NCBI GenBank assembly: GCA_965221725.1
Contig: OZ244909.1
Location: forward strand, 434,001 to 498,000
Source: HK1 sp965221725
GTDB lineage: Bacteria; Pseudomonadota; Gammaproteobacteria; HK1
DNA length: 64,000 nt
Direction of reading: 5' to 3'
Of this stretch, positions 26,148-34,227 are shown in pieces. Numbering within the stretch: position 1 is the stretch's first letter; each line of letters opens with the position of its first letter. A program made the position numbers and the translations under genes. Under the pieces are notes generated by a model. That model worked only from the letters and a program-made list of their open reading frames with translations. It searched no databases and had not been told where the DNA came from.

Positions 26148-26853
26148 GGGGGGAGTCCTCGGGGAGCGGCCTCTCGCGGGGGGTGTCCCGGAGGGTTCCG
26201 GCCGCCAGTTGCAGGCGCCGGCCGGCGTGGGAGACGACCATCGGATCGTGGGTGGAGACCACGAAGGTGACGCCTTCCTCGCGGTTCAGAGACGCGAAGA
26301 GCTCCATGATCCCGGCCGCGGTGGCGGCATCGAGGTTCCCCGTCGGCTCGTCGGCCAGAATGATCCGGGGGCGGCAGGCGAGCGCCCGGGCGATCGCGAC
26401 CCGCTGGCGCTGCCCGCCGGAGAGCCGTCCCGGGGGGCGGTGCAGGTGCCCGGCGAGCCCGACCCGTTCCAGCAACTGGGTCGCCCTCGCCGCACGCGAG
26501 CGGCGATCCATGCCCTTGAGGACCAGCGGCCAGGCGACGTTCTCCACCGCGGTCAGCACCGGGATGAGGTGAAACGACTGGAACACGAATCCGAGCTTCT
26601 CGTTGCGGATCGCGGCGAGCGTGCGGTCATCACGCCCGCCGAGGTCCAGGCCGTCGATGCGGATGGTGCCGGAGTCGGGATGGTCGAGAGCACCGATGAG
26701 GTTGAGCAGCGTGCTCTTGCCGCTGCCGGACGGACCGATCGCGGCCACGAACTCACCGGCATCGATTTCGAGGTCGACCCCGCGCAGCACCTCCAGCCGG
26801 GCGTCGGCCGACGGGTACGACTTCGACACCGCCCGCAGCGAGATGACGCCCAC
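26140..26853 (-). CDS. ABC transporter ATP-binding protein, LolD/MacB type
   Basis: 237 aa nucleotide-binding subunit. Walker A is GPSGSGKSTLLN (near residue 40), signature LSGGQRQRVAIARALAC (near 144), Walker B IILADEPTGNLD (near 165) and the switch His is in VVSTHD. Length and sequence fit the LolD/MacB/FtsE group that pairs with FtsX-like permeases. The gene overlaps the permease by 8 nt. Confidence 0.94.
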   Translation of the reverse strand: MGVISLRAVSKSYPSADARLEVLRGVDLEIDAGEFVAAIGPSGSGKSTLLNLIGALDHPDSGTIRIDGLDLGGRDDRTLAAIRNEKLGFVFQSFHLIPVLTAVENVAWPLVLKGMDRRSRAARATQLLERVGLAGHLHRPPGRLSGGQRQRVAIARALACRPRIILADEPTGNLDAATAAGIMELFASLNREEGVTFVVSTHDPMVVSHAGRRLQLAAGTLRDTPRERPLPEDSPHA

Positions 26854-26858
26854 GATTT

Positions 26859-27479
26859 CTACTGCTCTGCCGAGAGCGCGCGGGCTCGATCCAGGCGCTC
26901 CGCCCAGGGCCCGACGCCCGCGGCACGGTTTTGCAACTCCTCGTAAATCGGGATCATTTCCCCGGCCATCCGGGGGGACGGCGCGAGCTGGTAGATCCGG
27001 TCGAGCACCAGCATGTCGTCGAGCGCCTCATCGCGCCGACCGAACATCCTCGGCAGGCTGGAGTTCACGTTGGCCCGGATCATGCGCACCGTGAAGTTCT
27101 CGGCTCCCGCGTCCAGCGCCCGGTCCAGGTGGCGCAGGCCACGATTGACGTAGCGCGTCTTGTTGATGACGTTCGCGGCGTCACGCGCCATCATGGCGTA
27201 GGCACTTCCGAAGTACGCCCGGGCCTCGGCATCGTCGGCGAATCGCTCCAGATAGCGCTCGAATCGCGTCATCGCCTGCTCCGCGATGCCCTTCTCGCCC
27301 TCGGCCGCGCGGTCGTGCAGGGCGATGGCCTGCTCGCGCAGCGCCGCGTACTCCGGCGGCAGATCGACACCCGATGCGGCGGCCGTCGCCGGTGACGACG
27401 AATCCACCGCGGCCGGGACGGGGGCGCAGAGCAGCGAGAGCGAGACGGCGGCCGCGCCGGCAAGTCGAATGGGGTTCAT
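26859..27479 (-). CDS. Exported TPR-like protein of the lipid cluster
   Basis: 206 aa with an N-terminal signal peptide (LAGAAAVSLSLLCAPVPAA) and helical repeats resembling TPRs. Blocks GLRHLDRALDAGAENFTVRM and PRMFGRRDEALDDMLVLDRI parallel RASTYLAMPPVFGALDEGLA of the Tat-lipoprotein at 30799, so the two appear to be paralogues. It starts 2 nt after the dehydratase stop and ends 5 nt before the ATPase gene. The function is not known; a periplasmic scaffold for the exporter is a guess. Confidence 0.75.
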   Translation of the reverse strand: MNPIRLAGAAAVSLSLLCAPVPAAVDSSSPATAAASGVDLPPEYAALREQAIALHDRAAEGEKGIAEQAMTRFERYLERFADDAEARAYFGSAYAMMARDAANVINKTRYVNRGLRHLDRALDAGAENFTVRMIRANVNSSLPRMFGRRDEALDDMLVLDRIYQLAPSPRMAGEMIPIYEELQNRAAGVGPWAERLDRARALSAEQ

Positions 27480-27481
27480 GT

Positions 27482-27976
27482 TCAATCCTCCTGTGTGGTC
27501 ACGATGGCCAGGCTGAGGTCTCCGGACGCCACGAACCCGGCCTCGGTTCGCGCGCTCGCCTTGAATCGGAGCATGTCTCCCGCCATGCGGACGAAGCGCA
27601 GCTCCATGCGAAGCTGATCGCCAGGCACCACGGGTCGGCGAAACTTCAGATTCACGCCGATGGCGAAGAGCTGCTGGTCGGCCGCGGCCGCGTCGATGCC
27701 CGGCCCGGCGGCGGGCTCGGTGGGTCGGCCGACGAACGCCGAGGTCTGCATCAGCGCTTCGGCGATGAGCACCCCGGGCAGGATCGAGCGTTGCGGGAAG
27801 TGCCCCTGGAAGCAGGGCTCGTTGACGGTGACGTTCTTGATCCCGATGGCGTATCCCGGTCCGCTCTCCTCGATGCGGTCCACCATCAGGAACGGATAGC
27901 GGTGCGGCAGCCGTCGCTTGATGGCCTCGATGTCGTAGCGACCTGCGCAGGCGGTGGCGGAGCGGGCATGGGTCAT
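27482..27976 (-). CDS. FabZ-like 3-hydroxyacyl-ACP dehydratase
   Basis: 164 aa single hotdog domain. RRLPHRYPFLMVDRIEESGP matches FabZ, and the active-site helix carries His59 in CFQGHFPQ and Glu73 in LPGVLIAEALMQ. It would remove water from the 3-hydroxyacyl-ACP made by the cluster ketoreductases, giving enoyl or, with repeated use and no enoyl reductase, conjugated double bonds. AGGAG lies 8 nt upstream of the ATG. A 250-nt gap separates it from the ketosynthase upstream, the widest gap in the cluster, so an internal promoter may lie there. It lacks the usual lpxA/lpxD neighbours of housekeeping fabZ. Confidence 0.93.
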   Translation of the reverse strand: MTHARSATACAGRYDIEAIKRRLPHRYPFLMVDRIEESGPGYAIGIKNVTVNEPCFQGHFPQRSILPGVLIAEALMQTSAFVGRPTEPAAGPGIDAAAADQQLFAIGVNLKFRRPVVPGDQLRMELRFVRMAGDMLRFKASARTEAGFVASGDLSLAIVTTQED

Positions 27977-28226
27977 GATGGATTCTCCTGAACGCGGCGG
28001 TACGGGGACGGGGCGCGGCCACCGGGGCCGGGCGGTACGAGGTTCGATTGATACTCGATCGCGGTGATCACAATTCGCAATCGGCAATTCGCGAATCGCA
28101 GGGATCTTTCGCGAGCGGCAACAAAGTGCATTTCGCGCTTCGTGAATGAGCGTTGGGGGGACGTTCGCATCGGCGCGGCTCCTGGTATCCGGGCTCGTCT
28201 GGGCGCTCGATCGGGGTGGAGCGCGC

Positions 28227-29465
28227 TCATTCGCGCGCCCCGGAATCGCCGGCAAGCTCGATGACGACGCTGCAGTTCGAGCCCCCGAAACCGAGGGTGT
28301 TCGACAGAACATGCTTCGGGGCTCCGCAACGGGCGAGGGGCGAACAGGCCACGGGATCGCGCGGATCCGGCGCCTCGAAGTGGATCGTGGGCGGGATGTA
28401 GTCACCCCGCCCGGCCGCGAGCGCGGCCGCCGCATTCATCGCCCCGGCGGCACCGAGGGTGTGCCCGACCATCGACTTGATGGAGGTGCAGGGAACTTCC
28501 GTGCTCCGGGGACCGAACACCTGACGCAGGGCGCGGGCCTCGGCCCGGTCGTTGAGCGGCGTGCCGGTACCGTGGGCGCAAACCCAGTCCACGCGATCCG
28601 GAGTCAGGCCGGCCATGTCCATGGCGTGGCGCATGGAAGCCGATGGCCCCGCCGCGGTGGGATCGGGCGCGGTCATGCTGCGGGCGTCGGAGACGAGCCC
28701 GTAGCCGCGGACCGCGGCCAGCGCCCTCGCGCCACGTCGGGCCGCGAAGTCGTCCGCCTCCACGATCAGCACCGCACTCCCCTCTCCGAGGACGAGGCCG
28801 TCCCGATTGCGGTCGAACGGGCGGCAGATCCCCGGGGTGACGTTGCGCATCACGCTGAAGCCGGCGCAGGAGATGAGCGACAGGGGCTCGAAGCCACCGG
28901 CGACGACGACATCCGCCTTGTCCGTGCGCACCAGATCCAGAGCCGCCGCCAGGGCCAGGTTGGACGACGTGCACGCGGTCGAGAACACGAGGTTGGAGCC
29001 GAGAAAGCCGGATTCGATGCAGATGCGGTACCCCGGCGCGTGCATCGAGTGATCCCGCAGCTTCGACGGACGGCGACGACCCTCGCGGGCGGCGCGGTAG
29101 TACTGGAATCCGGTCACCGCTCCGCCGAGGGTGGAGCCCATGGCCACCGCACCCCGCGCGGGCGCCACGCCGCGCAGATCGATGCCCGCCATCGAGACCG
29201 CCTGGTCGAAAGCGGCGAGCAGGAGCTCGGAGCTGCGGTCCATCTTCCGGCGGTCCCGGCGCGCGTACACCGGGCCCGCATCGAACTCCGCCGCCTCGCA
29301 GGCCCGGGAGTTGCGCAGTCCGTCGGGGTCGAAGCCGGTAATCGTCCGCTGCCCGCACCGGCCTTCGCGCATGGCCTCGACGAACGAATCGAAGTCGTTG
29401 GCGATGGCGTTGATCACGCCCACCCCGGTGATCAGCGCCTCGCGAGACCTCATCCGGGGGATCAT
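28227..29465 (-). CDS. Beta-ketoacyl-ACP synthase (FabF-like), catalytically complete
   Basis: 412 aa KAS I/II-type condensing enzyme. The triad is Cys165 (VFSTACTSSN), His298 (VCAHGTGTPLND) and His335 (SIKSMVGHTLGAAG), all present. It would extend acyl-ACP with malonyl-ACP. The start overlaps the stop of the Cys-less ketosynthase homologue upstream (ATGA), the arrangement of KS/chain-length-factor pairs in type II polyketide and aryl-polyene systems. Confidence 0.94.
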   Translation of the reverse strand: MIPRMRSREALITGVGVINAIANDFDSFVEAMREGRCGQRTITGFDPDGLRNSRACEAAEFDAGPVYARRDRRKMDRSSELLLAAFDQAVSMAGIDLRGVAPARGAVAMGSTLGGAVTGFQYYRAAREGRRRPSKLRDHSMHAPGYRICIESGFLGSNLVFSTACTSSNLALAAALDLVRTDKADVVVAGGFEPLSLISCAGFSVMRNVTPGICRPFDRNRDGLVLGEGSAVLIVEADDFAARRGARALAAVRGYGLVSDARSMTAPDPTAAGPSASMRHAMDMAGLTPDRVDWVCAHGTGTPLNDRAEARALRQVFGPRSTEVPCTSIKSMVGHTLGAAGAMNAAAALAAGRGDYIPPTIHFEAPDPRDPVACSPLARCGAPKHVLSNTLGFGGSNCSVVIELAGDSGARE

Positions 29466-30832
29466 CGGCAGTGCTCCCCGGCGCCCGCCGATTCGGTCCC
29501 CGCGACGGTTCGATTCGGCGCCACCGAAGCGGCACCACTCACCGGCGCCGGCGGGCGCCCGGCGCGTCCGGCAAGTTCCTTCGCATGCGCCGGTTCGCGC
29601 TCCGAGGGGGTGGTTCGCGGGTCCTCGTCCGCGCCCGCCGGCGCCAGGCCCGCCCATGCCGGCTCCCTGATCAGAACCGCACCGAACATGCCGTTCAGAC
29701 CGGCGCCGGTGCAGAGGATCGAACCGACGGCGCCGGCGAGCATTCCGGTGTGGTCCATGGACGCGGGCGTCCGGCGCCGGTGGATCATCTCCACCGCCAG
29801 CGTGACGTCGAGCATTCCCGCCGCTCCCATGGCGTGCCCGATGTCACCGGTCATCGAGGCCACCGGCGGCGGGTCCGCGAAGAGCGACTGCGCGGCCACG
29901 GCGTGCAGCGCATCGTCGACGGCGTTGTTCGCGAGCGCGCACAGGATGAGATCCACATCACCAGGGGCTGCTTCGGCGTCGGCGAAACACTCGCGCACCG
30001 CGGCGATCAGCCCCCGCGCATCCGGGGCGGGGCGGGCCAGCTTCCAGGCGTCGTTGGTGGTGACGGCGCCCGCCATCTCCGCGAGCGGTGTCGCCCCCCT
30101 CGCCCGGGCGTCGTCCGCACGCTCGAGGAGCAGCGCCGCGGCCCCCTCCGAGGAAACCGCCCCCCGGCGGGGTCGAGACGACGATGCTTCTTCCACTCCC
30201 GCCGCCGAGCGGTGCCATCGCAGAACTTGCAACGCGGACTGCACGGCCTCGCAGAGCTCGTCCGCGCACAGCGCGATCACGGCATCGACCCCGGGGTGCG
30301 CCAGCAGCATCTGCGCCTGTTGAAGCGCCACCGGCGCACCGATGCTCGCAGCGAGCACCTGGATCGGGCCTTTCAGTCCGAACTGGATGCTCGCGAGGCT
30401 GGCGGGGGCATTGAAGACCGATTCCTGAAAGGCCCGCGGCTTCACGGCCGTGGCGCCGTGATCGAGCAGGTCGTCGTAGATCTCCTGCGTGGTCGCGGCC
30501 GGACCGTGCGAGGTGGCATACACGATGCCGACGACCGGCCCGGCCCCACCCTTCCCGGTGGAGAGTTGCGCCCGGGTGAGCGCGAGATGCACCGCCGCGA
30601 TGGCGAACTGGGACACGAGCGACATCCTCGAAGTCTGGCCGGTGTGCAGCATCCGCCTGAGGTCCGGTTTCACCGCCTCGGCGCAGGGCAGCGTGCCCGG
30701 GTAGCGGGTGCACGAGGCGAACGTCCGATCGCCGGCGCCGACGGCATCCCACAGTGCCCCGGTGCCGACGCCGAACGACCCCACGGCGCCGGTGCCGGTT
30801 ATCGCGACGCGCCGAGCGAGATCCGATGCCAT
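29462..30832 (-). CDS. Ketosynthase homologue lacking the active-site cysteine (chain-length-factor-like)
   Basis: 456 aa thiolase fold of the KS family (RRVAITGTGAVGSFGVGTGA near the N-terminus; SMTGDIGHAMGAAGMLDVTL late). At the nucleophile position the sequence reads VLAASIGAPVAL, with Ser for Cys. The first His motif is CALANNAVDD instead of AHGTGT; only the second His is kept. It should not condense by itself. It is probably the partner that shapes chain length for the adjacent complete KS. The last 70 residues are a low-complexity Ala/Pro tail. It overlaps the TPR lipoprotein gene by 34 nt. Confidence 0.88.
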   Translation of the reverse strand: MASDLARRVAITGTGAVGSFGVGTGALWDAVGAGDRTFASCTRYPGTLPCAEAVKPDLRRMLHTGQTSRMSLVSQFAIAAVHLALTRAQLSTGKGGAGPVVGIVYATSHGPAATTQEIYDDLLDHGATAVKPRAFQESVFNAPASLASIQFGLKGPIQVLAASIGAPVALQQAQMLLAHPGVDAVIALCADELCEAVQSALQVLRWHRSAAGVEEASSSRPRRGAVSSEGAAALLLERADDARARGATPLAEMAGAVTTNDAWKLARPAPDARGLIAAVRECFADAEAAPGDVDLILCALANNAVDDALHAVAAQSLFADPPPVASMTGDIGHAMGAAGMLDVTLAVEMIHRRRTPASMDHTGMLAGAVGSILCTGAGLNGMFGAVLIREPAWAGLAPAGADEDPRTTPSEREPAHAKELAGRAGRPPAPVSGAASVAPNRTVAGTESAGAGEHCR

Positions 30833-31638
30833 TTCGCAAGCTCCTCGAGAGTGGGGTTGTCGGTCTGTTCGGAAAGCTGCTGCCAGGACCGGGCCGCGTC
30901 TTCGTTGCGGCCCGCCTCGGCCATCGCCCGGGCTCGGGCCAGGAAGTACTCCTCGCGCCAGCTCCCGGAACGCAGGATGTCCGCGTGGCCCGCATTGCGG
31001 TCGGGGTCGCGGGTCCAGTCACGCAGCCGGTCGAAATCCGCGAGGCCCTCGTCGAGGGCTCCGAACACCGGCGGCATCGCGAGGTAGGTGGAGGCGCGGA
31101 TCAGCCGCACGAGGGGGTCGTCCGGGGCGGATTCGACCGCCGCGTCCAGATCCGAGAAGGCCGCCCTGACGTGGTAGAGACGGACGAATCCGGGGCCCGG
31201 CACGATCTGCCAGATTCCCCGCACGGGGTAGTCGCGGGCCAGCAACGCATGAGCGGAGCCCCGCCACGCCCGTGCCAGCGTGAAACCGGGGTTGGCCTCC
31301 AGCGCCCGATCGAAGGCGTCGATGGCCAGGTTCGACCACGCCGGGTCCAGGGTCGCGGATGCCAGGTGGTACGCGGCCAACCCGGCCGCGAACGGGTCGC
31401 CACCGGGGCCGCTCTCCTCCTTCCAGATCGGTTCGTGCTCCGCGATCTCCGCCGCCCGCCAGACCCGCTCGGCCTGGTCCGCACTGTCGATCTCCGTCGG
31501 CGAGGTGACGGGCTCGACCTCCGGCGTCACCGGCGTGCAGCCGGAGGCGAGGAAACCGTACCCCACGGCCGACACCCCCGCGGCCAGCCAGGTCCCCAGA
31601 AACGTGCGGCGGATGGTGCGACGGTCAGGGCGTTGCAT
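30799..31638 (-). CDS. TPR-like lipoprotein with Tat-type signal
   Basis: 279 aa. The N-terminus RRTIRRTFLGTWLAAG looks like a Tat signal and is followed by the lipobox FLASGC (Cys about 34). The rest is helical repeat (LDPAWSNLAIDAFDRALEAN, DLDAAVESAPDDPLVRLIRA), similar to the smaller exported protein at 26859. It overlaps genes on both sides. A folded lipoprotein anchored in the periplasm, serving the same pathway, is likely. No enzymatic motif is visible. Confidence 0.75.
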   Translation of the reverse strand: MQRPDRRTIRRTFLGTWLAAGVSAVGYGFLASGCTPVTPEVEPVTSPTEIDSADQAERVWRAAEIAEHEPIWKEESGPGGDPFAAGLAAYHLASATLDPAWSNLAIDAFDRALEANPGFTLARAWRGSAHALLARDYPVRGIWQIVPGPGFVRLYHVRAAFSDLDAAVESAPDDPLVRLIRASTYLAMPPVFGALDEGLADFDRLRDWTRDPDRNAGHADILRSGSWREEYFLARARAMAEAGRNEDAARSWQQLSEQTDNPTLEELAKWHRISLGASR

Positions 31639-32923
31639 TGTCGATCTCCTCCGGACCCCGATGCGGACGGGTCAAACCGAGCACCAGGTCGTGGATGACG
31701 AGGTGCTTGAAGTACCGCTCCATTACGTAGGGCGTCAGATGTCGGTCCAGATCGGCGGCGGCGGGCGCCCCATCGCGCACGACGGCGGCGAGGTCCAGCA
31801 TCATCGGCAGGACCTTGAGTCCGTAGCCCGTGGAATGCTCGGCGCGCGAAACGTAGGCATCGCCGTGAAACGCGCTGAACCCGAGCTTTTCGTACATCGG
31901 CGCCTGGAACTCGAAGGAGTCGTTGAAGAGGAAGTGGACTCGCCGCTCCGCCGCCGCCTCGATGACGCACTTGAACAGCCCCTTCAGCAGCACCGGGCTC
32001 AGGCGATGGCGACGCAGCACGCCCAGGCGCCCGACCTCGGCGATGCGACCCATGCGCCGCCACGCGCCGAGGTCGATCCGGGCTTCCCCCTCGATGGGCA
32101 ACCCGTGCCGCCGGCGGTCGAAGAAGATGCCGATTCCCCCGACGGGACGATCCCCCGCGTATACGAGGAACGGCACGAAGTCGTCCTGCCACTTGCCGCC
32201 GGATGCGCGGTGCTCGCGCGCGATCCCGGCCGCATCGATCCGGCGGCGCATGCCGAGCGCACTTTGCAGATCCGCCCGGTAGGCCTCGGCGATGACGCGG
32301 TGGAAGGCCTCCCGCTCGCGCTGCGATCCGGCCTCACGAAACGAATAACCGTCGAGCTCGAAGCGCGTGGGTCGCTCCCACGCGGACCCCATCGACACGA
32401 AGTTCAGCCAGATCGTGGCGAAGGCACCGAACACCATCAGACCGAGCGGCACGTAGAGAAAGGCGGTACTCGGGGCCAGGATCAGGGCGGCGAGACCGGC
32501 CGCGGAGTGCAATCCGCCCCACATGTACGACAGCCGCCGGTGCAGGGCCTGGACTCCAACCCCGCCGGTCTGCATGGCGGTGAACGACCGACCCGTCGCC
32601 AGCAGCGTGAAGATCAGCGCCGCCAGGGTCCAGTAGACCGTCGGCGCGATCCAGGTCATCCACGAGGGGTCGGTGGTGGCGAATGCGGCGAGAGCGCAGA
32701 CCAGGTGGAACCCGGCCATGACCCGGGTGATCGGAGACGCCACGCCGAGGTGCCGCTCGTACGCCCACAGACCCGCGTAGAGCGACGCCGCGACGAGCGG
32801 CGCCACCCCGAGCGGGGTGAAGTACAGAGTGAAGATCGCGGCCAGCATCACGCCGAGGCTCGCGAGCATCAGCGTGAGCATCGCGCGCAGCCGCGCGGCC
32901 GAGCCTGCCGTTCGTTGGTCCAC
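31625..32923 (-). CDS. Membrane-anchored GNAT-type N-acyltransferase (FeeM-like)
   Basis: 432 aa. The N-terminal ~190 residues hold about six hydrophobic helices (LTLMLASLGVMLAAIFTLYF; WIAPTVYWTLAALIFTLL; AGLAALILAPSTAFLYVPLG). The soluble C-terminal half from about 195 looks like the N-acyl amino acid synthase FeeM / exosortase-associated acyltransferase group of GNATs: SFREAGSQREREAFHRVIAE, GRIAEVGRLGVLRRHRLSPV, FLFNDSFEFQAPMYEKLGFS. FeeM enzymes take acyl chains from acyl-ACP and put them on amino acid amines. Here an acyl-ACP from this cluster is the obvious donor; the acceptor is unknown. The membrane fusion is unusual. Family assignment is by pattern only. Confidence 0.72.
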   Translation of the reverse strand: MDQRTAGSAARLRAMLTLMLASLGVMLAAIFTLYFTPLGVAPLVAASLYAGLWAYERHLGVASPITRVMAGFHLVCALAAFATTDPSWMTWIAPTVYWTLAALIFTLLATGRSFTAMQTGGVGVQALHRRLSYMWGGLHSAAGLAALILAPSTAFLYVPLGLMVFGAFATIWLNFVSMGSAWERPTRFELDGYSFREAGSQREREAFHRVIAEAYRADLQSALGMRRRIDAAGIAREHRASGGKWQDDFVPFLVYAGDRPVGGIGIFFDRRRHGLPIEGEARIDLGAWRRMGRIAEVGRLGVLRRHRLSPVLLKGLFKCVIEAAAERRVHFLFNDSFEFQAPMYEKLGFSAFHGDAYVSRAEHSTGYGLKVLPMMLDLAAVVRDGAPAAADLDRHLTPYVMERYFKHLVIHDLVLGLTRPHRGPEEIDNATP

Positions 32924-32932
32924 GCGCCGCCC

Positions 32933-33925
32933 TCAACCCAGGTTGTCGAGGATGGAGCGCCCCAGGAAGGCCGGGGCGGAGACGGTCTCGCCGCGCCGCC
33001 GCTCGGAACCGACGACGCAGGTCAGGCCCGGGATCGCAAGGTCCTCGGCGAGATAGGCGAGGGCGACGGATCGCCCGAGGGTCTCCGAGTCGAAGGCGGA
33101 CTGGATGCGGCCGAGTTCGTGATCCTCGATGAAGACCGGCTGGCGCCGGAGGTCGGAGGCGTTTCCGTCGACGACCATCAGCACGCACTTGCGGTGCACC
33201 GAGTGCTTCTCGCGCTCGAGCGCCGGCGCCGAGCGCAGGTTCTCCTTGCGGAAATCGATCATCCACTGCAGCCCGGCCTCGAAGACCGAAACGTCGGGCG
33301 GAACGTCCCGCGCGCGGCTCAGAGTGCCCATCTCGGTCATCATCGTCGGCAGCACACCGTCGCCGACGGCGAGGGCATTTCCGTCCGCCGCCTTCCCGAG
33401 CGCGTCGACGACCGACTGCTTGTGTTCGATTTCACCGAACAGGTGCAGCTCGTACTCCCCGAAGTACCCGATGCGCGCGGCCAGAACCGGGGGGTCGCCG
33501 ACGGGCATGACATTGAGGAACGCGATGGAGTGGACCTCGTCCCCGAACGCCTTCCACGCGACCTTCTCCGCCTCCGGCCCGATCAGGGCGAGGGCGAACG
33601 TCTCGTCGCGCAGGTCGCGGAGCACCGCGTCGCGGCCGGCGGCGCTCTCGGCGAGGGCGCGCCCCAGCGCCTGCGCGTCCTCGGGCTCGCCGATGATCCG
33701 GTAGCCGTTCTCCGGCAGTGCGATCACCCAGACGATGGCTTCGATCCCGCCGGACGCGGACGGAATCAGGGTATTCGCGGCCCGACCTTCGAAGAGATCG
33801 CGCACGTTGCCGCCGACGACGGCATCCAGCGCATCGCAGGCGTGCGGGCCCACGAGCTCGAACCGGGCCCAGGCCTGGAGATCGGCCAGGCCGGCGTGGG
33901 TGCGCAGGCGTCGATAGTCGGTCAT
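32933..33925 (-). CDS. GcvT/YgfZ-like folate-fold protein
   Basis: 330 aa resembling glycine-cleavage T proteins and their YgfZ relatives: HAGLADLQAWARFELVGPHA (N-terminal), EVHSIAFLNVMPVGDPPVLA (middle), YFGEYELHLFGEIEHKQSVV, FEAGLQWMIDFRKENLRS (GLxxxIdf-type region near 225) and the C-terminal barrel HRKCVLMVVDGN. No glycine-cleavage partners are nearby; it overlaps the ACP gene by ATGA within a lipid operon. It could transfer a one-carbon group to the product, use folate in another way, or be a structural homologue. Confidence 0.8.
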   Translation of the reverse strand: MTDYRRLRTHAGLADLQAWARFELVGPHACDALDAVVGGNVRDLFEGRAANTLIPSASGGIEAIVWVIALPENGYRIIGEPEDAQALGRALAESAAGRDAVLRDLRDETFALALIGPEAEKVAWKAFGDEVHSIAFLNVMPVGDPPVLAARIGYFGEYELHLFGEIEHKQSVVDALGKAADGNALAVGDGVLPTMMTEMGTLSRARDVPPDVSVFEAGLQWMIDFRKENLRSAPALEREKHSVHRKCVLMVVDGNASDLRRQPVFIEDHELGRIQSAFDSETLGRSVALAYLAEDLAIPGLTCVVGSERRRGETVSAPAFLGRSILDNLG

Positions 33926-34227
33926 CGGACATCCTCCTTCGGGGTCTGGCGGGACAGGATCAGGTCCACGATGGAGTTCACGGACCGGATCTCCTTCATG
34001 TCGTCGTCTTCGACGCGGATTCCGAATTCGCTTTCGACGGCGACCACAATCTCGAGCGCGTCCACGGAGTCGAGACCGAGCCCGACCCCGAAGAGCAGAC
34101 AATCGTCCGGAATCTCGTCGGTGCGGCGGTCGAGGTCGAGGCGCTCGACCAGCGTTTCCTTGAGACGATGCGTAAGTTCCCGGCGCCGCGCGGCATGGGC
34201 GCGCGCTTCGGCAAGCGTGCTGATCAT
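33922..34227 (-). CDS. Acyl carrier protein 2
   Basis: 101 aa. The phosphopantetheine site is Ser54 in FGVGLGLDSVDALEIVVAVE. Helix I starts near residue 17 (RELTHRLKETLVERLDLDR) and helix III follows an acidic loop (IRVEDDDMKEIRSVNSIVDL). An N-terminal extension of about 15 residues is unlike housekeeping AcpP. It overlaps the ketoreductase stop (TGATG) and the GcvT-like start (ATGA), so it is tightly coupled. Confidence 0.93.
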   Translation of the reverse strand: MISTLAEARAHAARRRELTHRLKETLVERLDLDRRTDEIPDDCLLFGVGLGLDSVDALEIVVAVESEFGIRVEDDDMKEIRSVNSIVDLILSRQTPKEDVR

